A DNA stretch of 64,000 bases from Triplophysa rosa (GCF_024868665.1 NC_079910.1:12620425-12684424), one strand, 5' to 3'; positions 25,901 to 34,670 are shown, numbered from the stretch's first letter. The notes: generated by a model from the sequence alone, not told the origin. Numbers and translations are program-made.

Positions 25901-27271
25901 CCCACTCTTGCTTCCCTACTTTCCTTGCGTCTTGTCCTGTAGCTTCTGCTTAATCTGCCATTCCCTTTTCTCTTTCCTTGCTGTTCCGGGAGGTAATATC
26001 AAGTGTTCTCTCTCTTTGCCGTGTCCCTCGTTTTTCTACCTTATTGTGCTTTTCCCTCTTTTCTTTCCCTTGTTGAACAATTATATCCAATGGCAACAGT
26101 CCCTCATGTGCTGCTCAGCCACTTGAACAGCGAATCAGGTACCAGGAGATCAGCCAGCACTTTCAGCTGCGCCTAAGCCCGTCATCTCAACCATCTCTTC
26201 CTGTCCTCACTGTCTGTCCATTCACATCCCTCCTGCCTCAGTCACGTGGTCTTAGCGTGTAAAGCATGTTAAATGGACATTTGTCAGTATGTTGTCCTTG
26301 TTTGTTTATGATTATAAACTGTCTGAAAGGGTGTGTTTGTGTGTGTTCATGCACACTGTTATTCACTGTCGACAGGATTTTTTTCTTTGATTTACCAAAA
26401 ACACGCATTTACTTTGCATGCCACATTCTGCATTATCTGACTATTCATTTTGCTGCAAAGGTTAAAATGAATCTGAGCTTGACCCTGACTCAAGGATTCT
26501 CTTTCCTTCATGGGAGAATAATGACGGCAGTGTCCGAACAGGGTGGATGTGTGACCTCGGTGACCTTTAGAGAGGTTTCAGTCTCACAAATGACTTCTAG
26601 GGCTGAATCCTAATTTGCATATCCGTACTATGTAGTGCGCAAAGTTATGACTAGCGCTTCTCGAATCATAGTACATTAAGCTGCACAGTTTTTTAATATC
26701 TTTCTAAATTTGAACCCCGCATGGTTTTTAGCATAAAATAACCCACAATCCCTTGCGCTGTGCAGTTTCTAATGCTCCGTTATGGCATTGCGTGGTACGA
26801 TACAATCGAACTGCAATTCCATTTGTACTTGGTAGTTAATGCAAACGTAGTGTTCACACTTGACAACTGTGAAAATTGGGATTCAGCCTAGGGATTTCTT
26901 AATAAGATTTATAACATGTCAATCAGTGCAGTCCACTCATTATTCTCCCCTTCCTGGTCCTCCATATGTTTGGATCCAAATGCTGGGACCACCCGCTGAG
27001 CCACATGCCCCCACATAGGATCCTTCCACTCGCCATGTTTCAAGCAGGTTCATAGCTTTGTGCGTATTTTCACCTCCTCTGGTTTTTCTCTCTCCTTCTC
27101 CCAGTGCCCACCGCTAGCATGACCCGGCTGGTGCGGTCTAGGACCCACTCTGCCTCCAGCATGGGTTCAGCGGACGGCTCACGCAGCCGTGCACCCACCA
27201 GCCCACAGATGGAGGGCGGCTCCGTCCAAGACAACCAGACCAGACCACAAACCATGGAGGTGTCCTGCTAA
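1916..27271 (+). CDS. ndrg3: NDRG3, N-myc downstream-regulated gene family protein
   Basis: Coding exons: 1916-1972, 4910-4942, 16558-16663, 17806-17926, 18166-18228, 18664-18724, 19746-19832, 20079-20135, 20699-20802, 22288-22353, 22439-22490, 22607-22654, 22739-22774, 22864-22915, 27105-27271. They join in frame to 369 aa (human NDRG3 is 375). The N-terminus [16 protein letters not shown] is the NDRG3 signature and separates it from NDRG1, 2 and 4. Residues ~30-315 form the alpha/beta-hydrolase fold. The nucleophile elbow reads G-V-G-A-G (135-139), with Gly where a hydrolase has Ser, so the protein is a non-enzymatic signalling member of the family. The C-terminus is Ser/Arg-rich, contains [10 protein letters not shown], and ends in the family tail TMEVSC. 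All introns are GT-AG except the one after 22654, which uses GC. Exon 5 has a GTTAGT donor. The start is fixed by homology. The paralogue (3a or 3b) was not determined. Confidence 0.96.
1985..4441. mobile_element. hAT transposon, 2457 bp, exact 8-bp target duplication
   Basis: The element starts TAGGGATGCTCAT and ends ATGAGCATCCCTA. It is flanked by perfect 8-bp repeats GTTCACAC at 1977-1984 and 4442-4449. Sub-terminal copies of GGTTAA/TTAACC words occur at both ends. It keeps a C-terminal transposase fragment (3741-3935) and carries what looks like the left end of a second hAT-like element (TAGGGCTGCCACTAACGAC near 2356). It lies in ndrg3 intron 1. Confidence 0.9.
3741..3935 (+). pseudogene. 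hAT transposase dimerisation-domain remnant
   Basis: The translation contains [17 protein letters not shown], the hallmark of the C-terminal hAT dimerisation domain (usual form P-x-x-S-x-x-S-E-R-x-F-S-x-A-G). Only about 50 codons are recognisable. The zinc finger and RNase H-like core are absent or unreadable upstream, so it is a decayed remnant inside the 1985-4441 element and not a host gene. Confidence 0.85.
4943..5626. other. ndrg3 intron 2, proximal part; nothing recognised
   Basis: AT-rich intronic DNA after the donor of exon 2 (GTAAGA at 4943). No repeat ends, exons or RNA genes were recognised. Confidence 0.6.
5627..6745 (-). pseudogene. L2/CR1-clade LINE 3' fragment (reverse transcriptase remnant)
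   Basis: Read on the minus strand, 6743 to about 6000 encodes the distal reverse transcriptase with [11 protein letters not shown] (YADD catalytic box), [18 protein letters not shown] and ELHWLPI-type motifs (here KLHWLPI). These are typical of L2-like non-LTR elements in fish. A frameshift near 6050-6000 moves the conserved ERRLVVPSQ segment to another frame. The endonuclease and proximal RT are missing because a different repeat begins at about 6727. The low-coordinate side (5627-5760) carries the 3' tail words TTTATAGCGCTTT and TTTAGCAGACGCTTT. Confidence 0.85.
6727..8060. mobile_element. DNA-transposon-like repeat split by a second element
   Basis: The segment 6727-6898 (starting TGTGACCCTGGAC) resumes at about 7979 with GAGAAAATTGCC. 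Together they look like one known type of fish repeat whose termini pair TGTGACCCTGG with its complement. The interruption 6902-7977 begins GGGGCTCCAGACT and ends AGTCTGGAGCCC, a clear inverted terminal pair, with TATTG on both sides as a probable short duplication. Neither part has a usable transposase. Confidence 0.65.
8592..8690. repeat. Short fold-back repeat
   Basis: The left arm holds AAAGGTGCTCGAAAGGTTCTTC and the right arm GAAGAACCTTTTGAAGCACCTTT. They are near-perfect reverse complements around a short loop, and CCATAGAG/CTATGG pair inside. It resembles a common fish hairpin repeat. Confidence 0.8.
8691..11828. other. ndrg3 intron 2, middle part
   Basis: No exon is supported. A partial copy of the palindromic TTAA MITE family is at about 11139-11256 (CAAAATATCTTCTTTTGTG then AACAAACAAAGTCATACAGG). 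A GC-rich patch at 10053-10165 stands out from its AT-rich surroundings and is unexplained. Short open frames here are judged to be chance. Confidence 0.5.
11829..12115 (+). promoter_or_regulatory. ndrg3: Candidate internal ndrg3 promoter and 5' leader
   Basis: CCAAT at 11829-11833 is closely followed by TTTTATA at 11836-11842. Beyond that lies GC- and pyrimidine-rich non-repeat DNA (11985-12050 is CpG-bearing) leading to an ATG at 12116. An in-frame TGA two codons before that ATG means any upstream ATG in this frame could not read through. The promoter role is an inference from this layout and from the well-placed exon that follows. Confidence 0.35.
12116..12166 (+). CDS. ndrg3: Candidate alternative first coding exon of ndrg3 (17 codons)
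   Basis: An ATG with A at -3 opens a 17-codon stretch reading [17 protein letters not shown], followed by the consensus donor GTG|GTGAGT. It ends in phase 0. The next ndrg3 exon downstream (16558) starts in phase 0 with EHDIETPHG, so splicing would simply replace residues 1-30 of the long form with 17 new residues. NDRG paralogues are known to use alternative N-termini. I do not recognise this peptide, and transcript evidence is required. Confidence 0.4.
12675..13021. mobile_element. hAT MITE, copy 1 of a pair
   Basis: Starts TAGAGATGCACCGATAT and ends ATCTGTGCATCTCTA. It is flanked by TTATTTTA (12667-12674) and ATATTTTA (13022-13029), matching 7 of 8. It shares its whole length with the element at 18317-18633, including the core GAGGACAGGAAAATGCAA. 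Confidence 0.88.
13654..13960. repeat. Truncated palindromic MITE plus retroelement tail
   Basis: 13654-13737 is one arm of the palindromic TTAA family (TTCTGTCATTTACTCAAGTTGTTCCAAACCTG type). About 13785-13960 contains a triplicated GAATCA unit, then AGAGCTTTATTGCCAAGTGTG, a repeat end commonly seen at fish non-LTR retroelements. Both are fragments. Confidence 0.55.
13966..14474. mobile_element. TTAA-flanked MITE (AAAGGTACAGTTTGTAA family)
   Basis: Begins TTAAAGGTACAGTTT and ends TACTGCACCTTTAA, with TTAA at both borders. The terminal words match those of the 16819-17196 element (AAAGGTCCAGTTTGT and TTGCACCTTTAA). It has no coding capacity. The TTAA borders suggest piggyBac-type mobilisation, which is inferred. 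Confidence 0.75.
14734..15022 (+). mobile_element. MITE (CACTCT ends) carrying a tRNA-like SINE head
   Basis: The ends CACTCTCAAAAA and TTTTTAGAGTG pair as inverted termini of the CACTC type. Inside, 14845-14855 TGGTCCAGTGG fits the RNA polymerase III A box and 14878-14886 GTTCGAGTC fits the B box. A CT-rich stretch with TTTCCTGTCTCT follows, as in fish tRNA-derived SINEs. No cloverleaf gene is intact, so this is a SINE remnant and not a tRNA gene. Confidence 0.6.
15023..16557. other. ndrg3 intron 2, distal part
   Basis: About 15130-15250 holds degenerate arms of the palindromic family. The rest is intronic DNA without recognised exons. A 163-codon open frame at 15610-16101 has no recognisable domain and an odd Cys/Leu-rich make-up; it is treated as chance. 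Confidence 0.55.
16819..17196. mobile_element. TTAA-flanked MITE in ndrg3 intron 3
   Basis: Starts TTAAAGGTCCAGTTTGTGAAA and ends TTGCACCTTTAA. Its right-hand TTAA (17193-17196) is at the same time the left border of the next element. Confidence 0.75.
17193..17664. mobile_element. Long palindromic (fold-back) MITE
   Basis: Starts TTAAAGGGATACTTTACCC and ends GGTGAAGTATCCCTTTAA. The two arms of about 230 bp are reverse complements through their whole length (for example CAGTTCTGGGGCACTTTT pairs with AAAAGTGCCCCAGAACTG) around a centre near 17430. No coding sequence. Other copies of the family lie at 29244-29690, 35954-36252 and 38972-39282. Confidence 0.9.
18317..18633. mobile_element. hAT MITE, copy 2 of a pair
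   Basis: Starts TAGAGATGCACCGAATGTCGG and ends ATCGGTGCATCTCTA. It is the same family and orientation as 12675-13021. It sits in ndrg3 intron 5, about 30 bp before the acceptor of exon 6. The flanks do not show a clear 8-bp duplication. Confidence 0.85.
20841..22232. mobile_element. MITE interrupted by a hAT element
   Basis: The outer termini TATACAACAGTT (20841) and AACTGTTGTATA (ending 22232) are inverted repeats. GATTGGCTGAGAGCTGTGCGAT follows the left end. A hAT MITE (21135-21792) is inserted within it. The whole composite occupies most of ndrg3 intron 9. Confidence 0.65.
21135..21792. mobile_element. hAT MITE nested in another MITE
   Basis: Starts TAGGGCTGTCACGATTAT and ends ATAATCGTGACAGCCCTA, which are perfect inverted termini. 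It is flanked by CTTGTGAT and ATTGTGAT (7 of 8 match). Confidence 0.9.
22916..27104. other. ndrg3: ndrg3 intron 14
   Basis: A 4.2-kb intron. It holds the candidate microexon at 23630-23647. At 24677 is a lone hAT-like end (TAGGGCTGTCACAATATCAG) without a matching partner. Nothing else was recognised; 25.3-26.6 kb is pyrimidine-rich without a gene. Confidence 0.6.
23630..23647 (+). CDS. ndrg3: Candidate 18-nt cassette microexon of ndrg3
   Basis: CTGTGCAG (AG at 23628-23629) precedes TGATGCGTTCCTCAGAGT, and the consensus donor GTAAGT follows at once. Exon 14 ends in phase 1 and the final exon starts in the matching phase. Because 18 nt is divisible by three, inclusion adds six residues with no stop (YM-MRSSE-LPTASM) just before the SMTRL segment. 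NDRG4 has an alternative insert at the same place in the protein. RNA evidence is needed. Confidence 0.4.
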
Positions 27272-28358
27272 ATCACCTTCTCCCCAATTGAGATCATTCA
27301 CCTCTATACCGGCACCTCTCAGTTTTCTTTTTCCACTCCATCATTTTCTGTGTTTACTTGTTGTTCTCCTGTGACCAGAATGATCTGGTCGAATAAGGGA
27401 TGCAATGTTTGATTTGTTGTAATCCATGCATGGACGCACACACACCTGTTGGTTTTACCTTCATCCCGATAGGCTTAACTCTTTATTTCTTGAATTTGTT
27501 TACGCTTATGATGTTTTCACACTTGGTATGCCTACATATTTAGTTGGAGGCTGTTGTATATTCAGCATTCAGAGGAGAGTGTTTTCTTTCCCTCTCTCAG
27601 TCTCTCTAAGGTCTTCCTTGCCCTCGTGTTTTCTATAGAGATGACCAAACCACCTCTTGTCATTTTTTTCCACTTCTGGAAGTCATTTATTTTCAGAATT
27701 GGTTTCATTTTTGAAGTTGTCATTTGTTTGGATTTTCATTTATTGCCGTTATTGTTGTATTTCTGTTGTCTTTTATAGGTCATTAAAAGAGCTAGCTAGT
27801 GTCTAGCATGACCCATATTTAAACTAGACATTTATATTCGTGTTGTTCATGTATATCTTTCTACAGACTGTATAACTTAATTCTGTTGGGTTTTTATCTG
27901 GTTCTTTGGTTTACTGTTTTACCAGAAGCCCCCCGGTCCAGCGAAGAGGTCGCCCAGGTTTGTATTTAAACAAGTAACATACTAAACATACTAAAACGAT
28001 CTGTCCTAGAAGTGGCAGACATCAGCCGGTCTGTAAAGAGAAACCACAGGCACTAAGAGATCTGTAGCTTATACAACACAAGCACTTTGCCTGCTCTTAA
28101 ACACACCGATTATAGATGCGTTTATGGTTCTCCATTTCTTCTGTACAGTGGATGGATATCTCAATAAGCTTATTATTTTGACTAACTTTATTGCTATTGG
28201 TCTTTGTTCCTATAATGGATGGCAATTTTCTGTCAATTGCTGATGTTCCGCTGCCTTGAGTGAGTTTGTGATTATGCGTCGTGCTTTGTCCTCCAAGCAT
28301 TTACAGGACGTTGTACTGCATACTATCCGCTGAGTATATCTGTTTGTACTAATATTGA
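27272..28358 (+). other. ndrg3: ndrg3 3' untranslated region
   Basis: Sequence between the TAA stop (27269-27271) and the poly(A) signal. A short exon-like patch at 27935-27958, AG-flanked and followed by GTTTGT, is seen but falls after the stop. Confidence 0.65.
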
Positions 28359-28364
28359 AATAAA
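28359..28364 (+). promoter_or_regulatory. ndrg3: Poly(A) signal, ndrg3
   Basis: AATAAA about 1.09 kb after the ndrg3 stop, followed within 40 nt by a TGTGTTTTATTGT GU-rich stretch. It is the first full consensus hexamer after the stop that I noted. Confidence 0.6.
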
Positions 28365-29243
28365 GTAGTTGTACATAAACCCTTGTGTGTTTTATTGTAT
28401 GAGTATGAGTGAAGGGATGGATAGCCAAAAAATGAAAATGTATCATTCATTCACCCTCCTGTCATAACAAACCTGTATTACTTTATTCTTTTATGGCAGC
28501 TGGTTTCCTGTAAACTTGCAGTCTTTTTCTCTACATTTACGTTTTTTTGACCGTATTTCAAGAATACATGAAAGATCTGTAAAAACAGAAAAAGACTGTA
28601 AAGTTACATTTTTTTCATTATACGTGGGAAAAAAATTCCCTTTAATAGGGTTAAAAAGGAACATATGATAGTCTCAAAATTGTCTTAAACACAGTGAGGT
28701 GTTATTTTATTAAAAAGTGCTATTAAAAACACCATAACAGTGTTACATAATTCAGATGTTCGTTTCCAATCCCAAGAATCAACTCTTTAGATTTTATTGA
28801 CTGCGGCCTGAGATGACACACTTTGAATCTATTTATAGCAGCTGTTGCACACACACTTGGCACATGACCACAGCAGAAAGAGAACTGATAAGAGATCATG
28901 CTGAGTCCTCTTTCCATCCGCCCTTCATAATCACTCTACCTAAGTGTTCATTTTTCTGTGTACACTTATTGATCTTGCTCAGAGATTTGCTGATTTTATT
29001 TCTTAAATAGAACTTGAACTTTGGTAACCCAGTTAACCACCCAACATCCCACTTTTATGCAGTAATGAATTCACTCATTTTGTTAAAAGAATTAAGTGTT
29101 TGCACGTGATGGTTTATATTATAAAAAACATTTGACATTGTGCTGTGTTTGTGTTTAACACTGAATTTATAAAACCTCTAATAGTGTCTTGCTTAATGAT
29201 GGATGGCATTGCAATGAAGGTAGGCTATATAGAGACTGCATTC

Positions 29244-29690
29244 TTAAAAGGACAGTTCAGCTTAAAATGAAAATTCTGTCTACATTTACGCACCCTCAAG
29301 TTGCCCCAAATCTGTATAAATTTATTTTTTCTGATGTACACAGAGAAAGATATTTGGAAGAATGTGTATAACCAAACAGTTCTTGACCACCATTGACTCC
29401 CATAGTAGGAAAAATTGCTTTTAGAAATGTTTTTGTTTTCTGTTGAACACAAAAGAAGATACTTTGAAAAATGTAGGAACGCAAGCCGTTCTCGGACACT
29501 TTTGACTACCATTGTTATTTTCCATGCTATGGTAGTCAATGGGGTCCAAGAACTGTTTGGTTACAAGCATTCGTCCAAATATATTTTCCTATGTTGATCA
29601 GAACAAAGAAAGTCATTCAGATTCGGAACAACTGAACTGAAAGAGTAAATGATGGCAGAACTTTTATTTTTGGGTGAACTGTCGCTTTAA
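29244..29690. mobile_element. Palindromic TTAA MITE, downstream of ndrg3
   Basis: Starts TTAAAAGGACAGTTCAGC and ends GGTGAACTGTCGCTTTAA, with long internal self-complementarity (CATTGACTCCCATAGTAGG with the matching ATGGTAGTCAATGG side). Same family as 17193-17664. A one-arm fragment of the family is at about 28413-28500. Confidence 0.85.
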
Positions 29691-30187
29691 TGCATCCAAG
29701 GAAATTATCAACTACAAATATGAAATATAAAATATGAATTATAATCTACATCTGTTTTCTTTGAAAATTGGAGCTTAATGGATGTCATTTCTAGCCAGAC
29801 TTACTCTATTCAGTTTCCATGACAGTTATTGCTATGGCAATTGCCTTCCATATTGGCACCCTTTGTAAATATGAGCAAAGAATCTGCATTGTTTCTCATT
29901 TTGATCCTTTATTTGAAATCTACAAAATTGCAACATTTCATTTAAGTTAAACAAATTAAAAGTGGGGGAATATCACATTGTGAAAAAAAAATCTTATCCA
30001 GGCCACAATTATTGGCGGCCCTTGAAATTCTTATGAGAAAAATATCTCCCAAGTATATTCACATTAATATTTAAATTTTCTGAGCACACCAAGGTGACTA
30101 GAAACACGATGTTGTCCAGTCATGACTTCTTGTTGCACAGGAGAATAATATTAAGTAAAGCCCAAACCCCCTTAATCATTTATCATA

Positions 30188-30285
30188 ATGGGCAAAACCA
30201 AAGAATATAATTCTGATGTTCAGCAAAAGATTGTTGAGCTACACAAAATAGAAAGTGGATTTAATAGGGCAATAATTAAATTTAA
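30188..30285 (+). pseudogene. Tc1 transposase N-terminal remnant
   Basis: Reads MGKTKEYNSDVQQKIVELHK then IESGFNRAIIKFKW, the helix-turn-helix start of Tc1-like transposases. It is broken by the element starting at 30290. Further degraded pieces follow at about 30990-31140, with several stops. Confidence 0.75.
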
Positions 30286-30289
30286 ATGG

Positions 30290-30990
30290 CACTGAAAAAA
30301 ATGATTATGTGCCTAAGTAGATTTTATGAAAATAAATTATTAAAATATACTTAATTATGTTCCTGTTTTTAAATTTTTTTGTAGATATAACTACCTTGGC
30401 AGTTGATCTGTATGACCAGTATGCTTTGTATCTGACTGCATTAGGAGATTCATTTTAAAGATTAACTGTCATTTTAAGTGTTTTTCAGTAAAAAGAAAGA
30501 CTTGTTCGTGGTTTTTGTTGATTTATCTATGAGGTTTAGGAGAGTTTTGGTATTATTTTTAAGTTTGGGTTTTTAAGTTGTTACCATTGTTCAGAAGAGC
30601 GGTGCTTTTGTGCCTAGGCTGAGGGAGGTACGCTATTAGTCATGAAGTGTGTTATTTCACTTATTGAGCAGTAACTGTGCTAATGCCAGTATAGAAACCA
30701 CCACTCTCTTCTTACTTGACCATCTACTTTGTTAAAAAAAATAGCACATTTCAATATGAAAGTAAGTGATCCGTGAAGTTTGAGTTAGACACATGTTTTT
30801 GTTCAGCGTCATTTTTTTGTTTACTTTAAGTAACATTTACTTGATATTTTAACATAAACTAAATGTATTTAATAAGTAGAATTTACTTTATTCTGGTTAG
30901 TAAGTTGTACTTGAATTAAAGCAGCTAAACAATTAGTGCAAATTGTTACGAGGATTTTATTAAGTAGATTCTAAGTTTTTTTTTTCAGTG
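30290..30990. mobile_element. MITE nested in the old Tc1 element
   Basis: Inverted ends CACTGAAAAAAA and TTTTTTTTCAGTG bound 701 bp of AT-rich non-coding DNA. A sub-terminal pair AAGTAGATTTTAT and ATTAAGTAGATTCT is also present. No clear target duplication. Confidence 0.55.
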
Positions 30991-32051
30991 ACTGGAGATG
31001 TTGCAAATCTGCCTGAAAGAGAATGTGTCACGTAATGCACAGCAAAGAGAATATTTTGTGTGGCCAAAGACTTTTCAAAGATCATAGATGGAGAAGTGCA
31101 GAAATTAGTTGAATTTTTGTGTCAGAAAAATAAAATACAAACGGTTTAAAAGGGAGATGGCGGTGGCCATTCACTCATCCTTTGGGCTGAGGAACCTGAG
31201 AGGTATCTACCGGTCGCTGCAGCCGGTCGGCGAAGCATTGTGTCATGAAGACACAATGTCTCGTTCCCTCCATCAGGGAATGGAGGTTACAGTCGTAACC
31301 GAGACGTTCCCCTTCAGTTGGTCTCTTGACGTTGTGACCGCTACTGCGAGATCTAATCTTCCAGTGGGATCAGCACTAGTAGCATACTGAGAAGCTTGTA
31401 CCGACAGCCATCACGGGCGGTGGCGTTCGTCTCTAGTAGCGAGACACCGTCCGGCGCCGTAAGAACACTGGGGAAACACTGTTCTCCTCTTTGAAGAGTG
31501 TCTTACGGAGGCCACATCCTACCACAAGGGGAGGTTACATGTGGAGACACCAACATGGTCTCACCAGTGGGGAGAACAACATGTAAGAATTTGTGTCAGC
31601 CCGGATGGGGGTACAGAACCCAGGTGAGGTAACCACCGGAGGGGAGGTCACAGGTTCACGGAAAGGGGACCCAAGAGTGAGGAATTCAACATACGGGACG
31701 ACCCTGCAGGCGAGTCACTACGTATGGGGCAACAGTCCTAGTATAGGGGTCCACCTGAGCAGGTGCGACTCTACCAGTACTGGACCGCTCCGCCCGGTCT
31801 GTTTACCATAATGCCAAAAATGCTTAGTGATGGATAGAATGCCTTTACTTCACCCTAAGGGGGGAAGTAGGGAGGCTAGATAGCGCACTAGACTTGCCTG
31901 GAGAGGGGAGAATGCGCTTTCGCAGGTGTACGCCCAAACCAGATGCCTGTCTTATACGCCAGTAGCGTGTAAGACACGGGCTGACACTGGTTCCACGCGG
32001 AGGTTGTAAAACTTTGCGAAGGTACTGGGCGTAGCCCAACCAGTAGCATTA

Positions 32052-33621
32052 CACTGCGTTCCAAATTATTATGCAAATTGGATTTAAGTGTCGTAAACAT
32101 TTAATTTTATATTGTTCAATTAAACTTATGGATGGTATTGTGTCTCAGTGCTCTTTGGATCACTGAAATCAATCTCAGACACCTGTGATAAGTAGTTTGC
32201 CAGGTGAGCCCAATTAAAGGAAAACTACTTAAGAAGGACGTTCCACATTATTAAGCAGGCCACAGGTTTCAAGCAATATGGGAAAGAAAAAGGATCTGTC
32301 TGCTGCCGAAAAGCGTCAAATAGTGCAATGTCTTGGACAAGGTATGAAAACATTAGATATTTCACGAAAACTTAAGCGAGATCATCGTACTGTGAAGAGA
32401 TTTGTGGCTGATTCAGAGCACAGAAGGGTTCGTGCAGATAAAGGCAGAATGAGGAAGGTTTCTTCCAGACAAATTCATCGGATTAAGAGAGCAGCTGCAA
32501 AAATGCCATTGCAAAGCAGCAAACAGGTATTTGAAGCTGCTGGTGCCTCGGGAGTCCCGAAAACCTCAAGGTGTAGGATCCTCCAGATGCTTGCAGTTGT
32601 GCATAAACCTACTATTCGGCCACCCCTAACCAATGCTCACAAGCAGAAACGGTTGCAGTGGGCCCACACATACATGAAGACTAATTTTCAAACAGTCTTG
32701 TTTACTGATGAGTGCCGTGCAACCCTGGATGGTCCAGATGGATGGAGTAGTGGATGGTTGGTGGATGGCCACCATGTCCCAACAAGGCTGCGACGTCAGC
32801 AAGGAGGTGGCGGAGTCATGTTTTGGGCTGGAATCATGGGGAGACAGCTGGTGGGCCCCTTTAGGGTCCCTGAAGGTGTGAAAATGAACTCTGCAAGGTA
32901 TGTAGAGTTTCTGACTGAGCACTTTCTTCCATGGTACAAAAAGAAGAACCATGCCTTCCGTAGCAAAATCATCTTCATGCATGACAATGCACCATCTCAT
33001 GCTGCAAAGAATACCTCTGTGTCATTGGCTGCTATGGGCATAAAAGGAGAGAAACTCATGGTGTGGCCACCATCCTCCCCTGACCTCAACCCTATTGAGA
33101 ACCTTTGGAGCATCCTCAAGCGAAAGATCTATGATGGTGGGAGGCAGTTAGCATCAAAACAGCAGCTCTGGGAGGCTATTCTGACATCCTGCAAAGAAAT
33201 TCAATCAGAAACTATCCAAAAACTCACAAGTTCAATGGATGCAAGAATTGTGAAGGTGATATCAAAGAAGGGGTCCTATGTTAACATGTAACTTGCCCTG
33301 TTAGGATGTTTTTGATTGAAATAGCTTTTGATTTCAGTAAATATGACCTCCTAATGCTGCAAATTCAACAAATGACCATTTTCAGTTTTTTACAACCTAT
33401 GAAATGTTTTCAAACTCTGTTGTGCATAATAATTTGGAACAGTGCATTTTGAGTTTTTCATTTTTTAAATAAATACTGTTGTCAGTGGGAGGTTTGTTCA
33501 ATAAAATTCCAAATGTACCCTAACTGTTGATTACTTGAAAATTATACTGACTGTCATTTGCATCGACAAATTAGGAAAACCAGAGAAAGATATCATTTGC
33601 ATAATAATTTGGAACGCAGTG
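32052..33621 (+). mobile_element. Compact Tc1/mariner transposon with IR/DR ends, apparently intact
   Basis: The outer 27 bp (CACTGCGTTCCAAATTATTA and seven more) are perfect inverted repeats at 32052-32078 and 33595-33621. TA duplications lie outside (32050-32051, 33622-33623). Each end has an inner, diverged copy of the repeat (32238-32260 with ACGTTCCACATTATTAAGC; 33423-33446 with TGCATAATAATTTGGAACAG). This is the IR/DR layout known from Sleeping Beauty-like elements. Length 1570 bp, with one uninterrupted transposase gene. Confidence 0.96.
32278..33291 (+). CDS. Tc1-like transposase, 337 aa, DD37E
   Basis: It catalyses cut-and-paste transposition into TA sites. The N-terminal helix-turn-helix begins MGKKKDLSAAEKRQIVQ, with KTLDISRKLKRDHRTVKRF as the second recognition unit. 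A basic RMRKVSSRQIHRIKRAA stretch may hold the nuclear signal. The catalytic triad is Asp in LFTDEC (codon 32707), Asp in MHDNAPSH (codon 32983) and Glu in NPIENLW (codon 33097). Counting codons gives 37 residues between the second and third, not the 34 of classic Tc1. The frame is full length with no stop or frameshift, and the start lies just inside the inner left repeat. A DD37E group exists within Tc1/mariner; placement here needs a tree. Confidence 0.95.
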   Translation: MGKKKDLSAAEKRQIVQCLGQGMKTLDISRKLKRDHRTVKRFVADSEHRRVRADKGRMRKVSSRQIHRIKRAAAKMPLQSSKQVFEAAGASGVPKTSRCRILQMLAVVHKPTIRPPLTNAHKQKRLQWAHTYMKTNFQTVLFTDECRATLDGPDGWSSGWLVDGHHVPTRLRRQQGGGGVMFWAGIMGRQLVGPFRVPEGVKMNSARYVEFLTEHFLPWYKKKNHAFRSKIIFMHDNAPSHAAKNTSVSLAAMGIKGEKLMVWPPSSPDLNPIENLWSILKRKIYDGGRQLASKQQLWEAILTSCKEIQSETIQKLTSSMDARIVKVISKKGSYVNM

Positions 33622-34466
33622 TATATATGTCTGCCAGAGAGGCGCCCTGAGCCAGTGCCCACGAGGAGACCATACCCTGAGTGGAGTGGGATTTCTCTGC
33701 AAGCGGGCACGGGCGATCTTGGGACTGGTATGCCAAAGCAATGGCATCCAGAATCCAGTGCGCCAATCTCTGTTTGGAGACAGCCCTCCCCTGGTGCTGT
33801 CCCCCATAACAGACAAAGAGCTGCTCAGAGTTTCTAAGGTTCTGCGTGCAGTCCAAGTAGAGGATGCACCGCGTACTGGACACAACACGTTGGAGGTTGG
33901 GTCTTCCTCCACAGAGGGGAGCACCTGCAGGTTCACCACCTGGTCCCAGAAGGGAGTGGTGCGAACCTTGGGCACGTAACCAGGCCGGGGTCTCAGGACA
34001 ACGTGAGAACTACCGGGTCCGAATTCTAGGCACCCATGGGACACAGAAAATGCCTGGAGGTCCCCCACCCTCTTGATAGACGCGAGCGCCATCGAGAGTG
34101 CCGTCTTCATCGTGTGATGAGGAAGACTGGCGTCTCTGAGGGGCTCAAAAGGGGCTGTACCAAGGCCCTGTAAGACCACATTAAGGTCCCAAGAGGGTAC
34201 GGAGCGCGGTCGAGGTGGATTCACCCTCCTCGCACCCCTAAGGAACCTGGTGACCAGGTCATGTTGGCCGAGAGACCTACCCTCCACGAGATCGTGATGA
34301 GCGGCAATAGCGGCTACATACACTTTCAACGTGGATGGGGAGAGGTTACTCTCGAGTCTCTCTTGTAGGTATGCCAACACTGACCCGATCGAGCAATTCC
34401 TTGGGTTCTCCCCACGGGAAGAACACCAGGACGAGAAGCGTATAGACGCCTAGTGGCGGGGGCTCC

Positions 34467-34670
34467 CTGACCTGAAAACTATAGAAAATGAGTGGGATAA
34501 ACTGAAGAAGAGGAAGCACCAACATTTGAAGGATCTGGAGAATTCTTTATGGAGGAATGGACTCAGTTGACTCTCAGTGTATTCTCAAACCTCATCAGAC
34601 TGAAAAGAAAACACCCCGAGCTGGTTTCTTGCAAATTGTGGTTGCAGAATGTATTAAATACAAGGGTGCC
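34467..34670 (+). pseudogene. Tc1 transposase C-terminal remnant
   Basis: Continues the old host element: CTGACCTGAAAACTATAGAAAATGAGTGGG corresponds to the PDLNPIENxW motif with substitutions. LKDLENSLW, the next segment of such transposases, follows in the same frame. An early TGA follows, so it is dead. Confidence 0.75.

Larger units (their letters stand above)
31960..34380 (-). pseudogene. DIRS tyrosine recombinase, split and frameshifted
   Basis: From 34380 downwards: STLKVYVAAIAAHHDLVEG, then LGQHDLVTRFLRGARRVNP, then ASIKRVGDLQAFSV (box I Arg kept). A frameshift near 33870 follows, then EQLFVCYGG, SKQRLAHWILDAIALAY and HSTQGMVSSWA. The catalytic HxxR box reads H-S-T-Q, so its Arg is lost. 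The coding is cut by a Tc1 insertion just after ADIY and resumes beyond it with GWATPSTFAKFYNL, which carries the nucleophile Tyr. Removing the insertion and one TA restores a continuous frame across the site. Confidence 0.88.
31158..34466 (-). mobile_element. DIRS-type tyrosine-recombinase retrotransposon fragment
   Basis: Minus-strand coding for a DIRS tyrosine recombinase (34380 to 33624, resuming 32050 to about 31960) is followed at lower coordinates by GC-rich terminal-repeat-like DNA with GTCGTAACCGAGACGTTCC at about 31291. It lies within the 29838-34868 Tc1 element and is split by the 32052-33621 Tc1 element. Boundaries are approximate. No reverse transcriptase or RNase H part is left in this copy. 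Confidence 0.8.

Noticed and set aside
27935..27958. Exon-like patch (AAGCCCCCCGGTCCAGCG) after the ndrg3 stop
   Set aside because: It lies in the 3' UTR, its donor GTTTGT is weak, and the frame is already closed at 27271.
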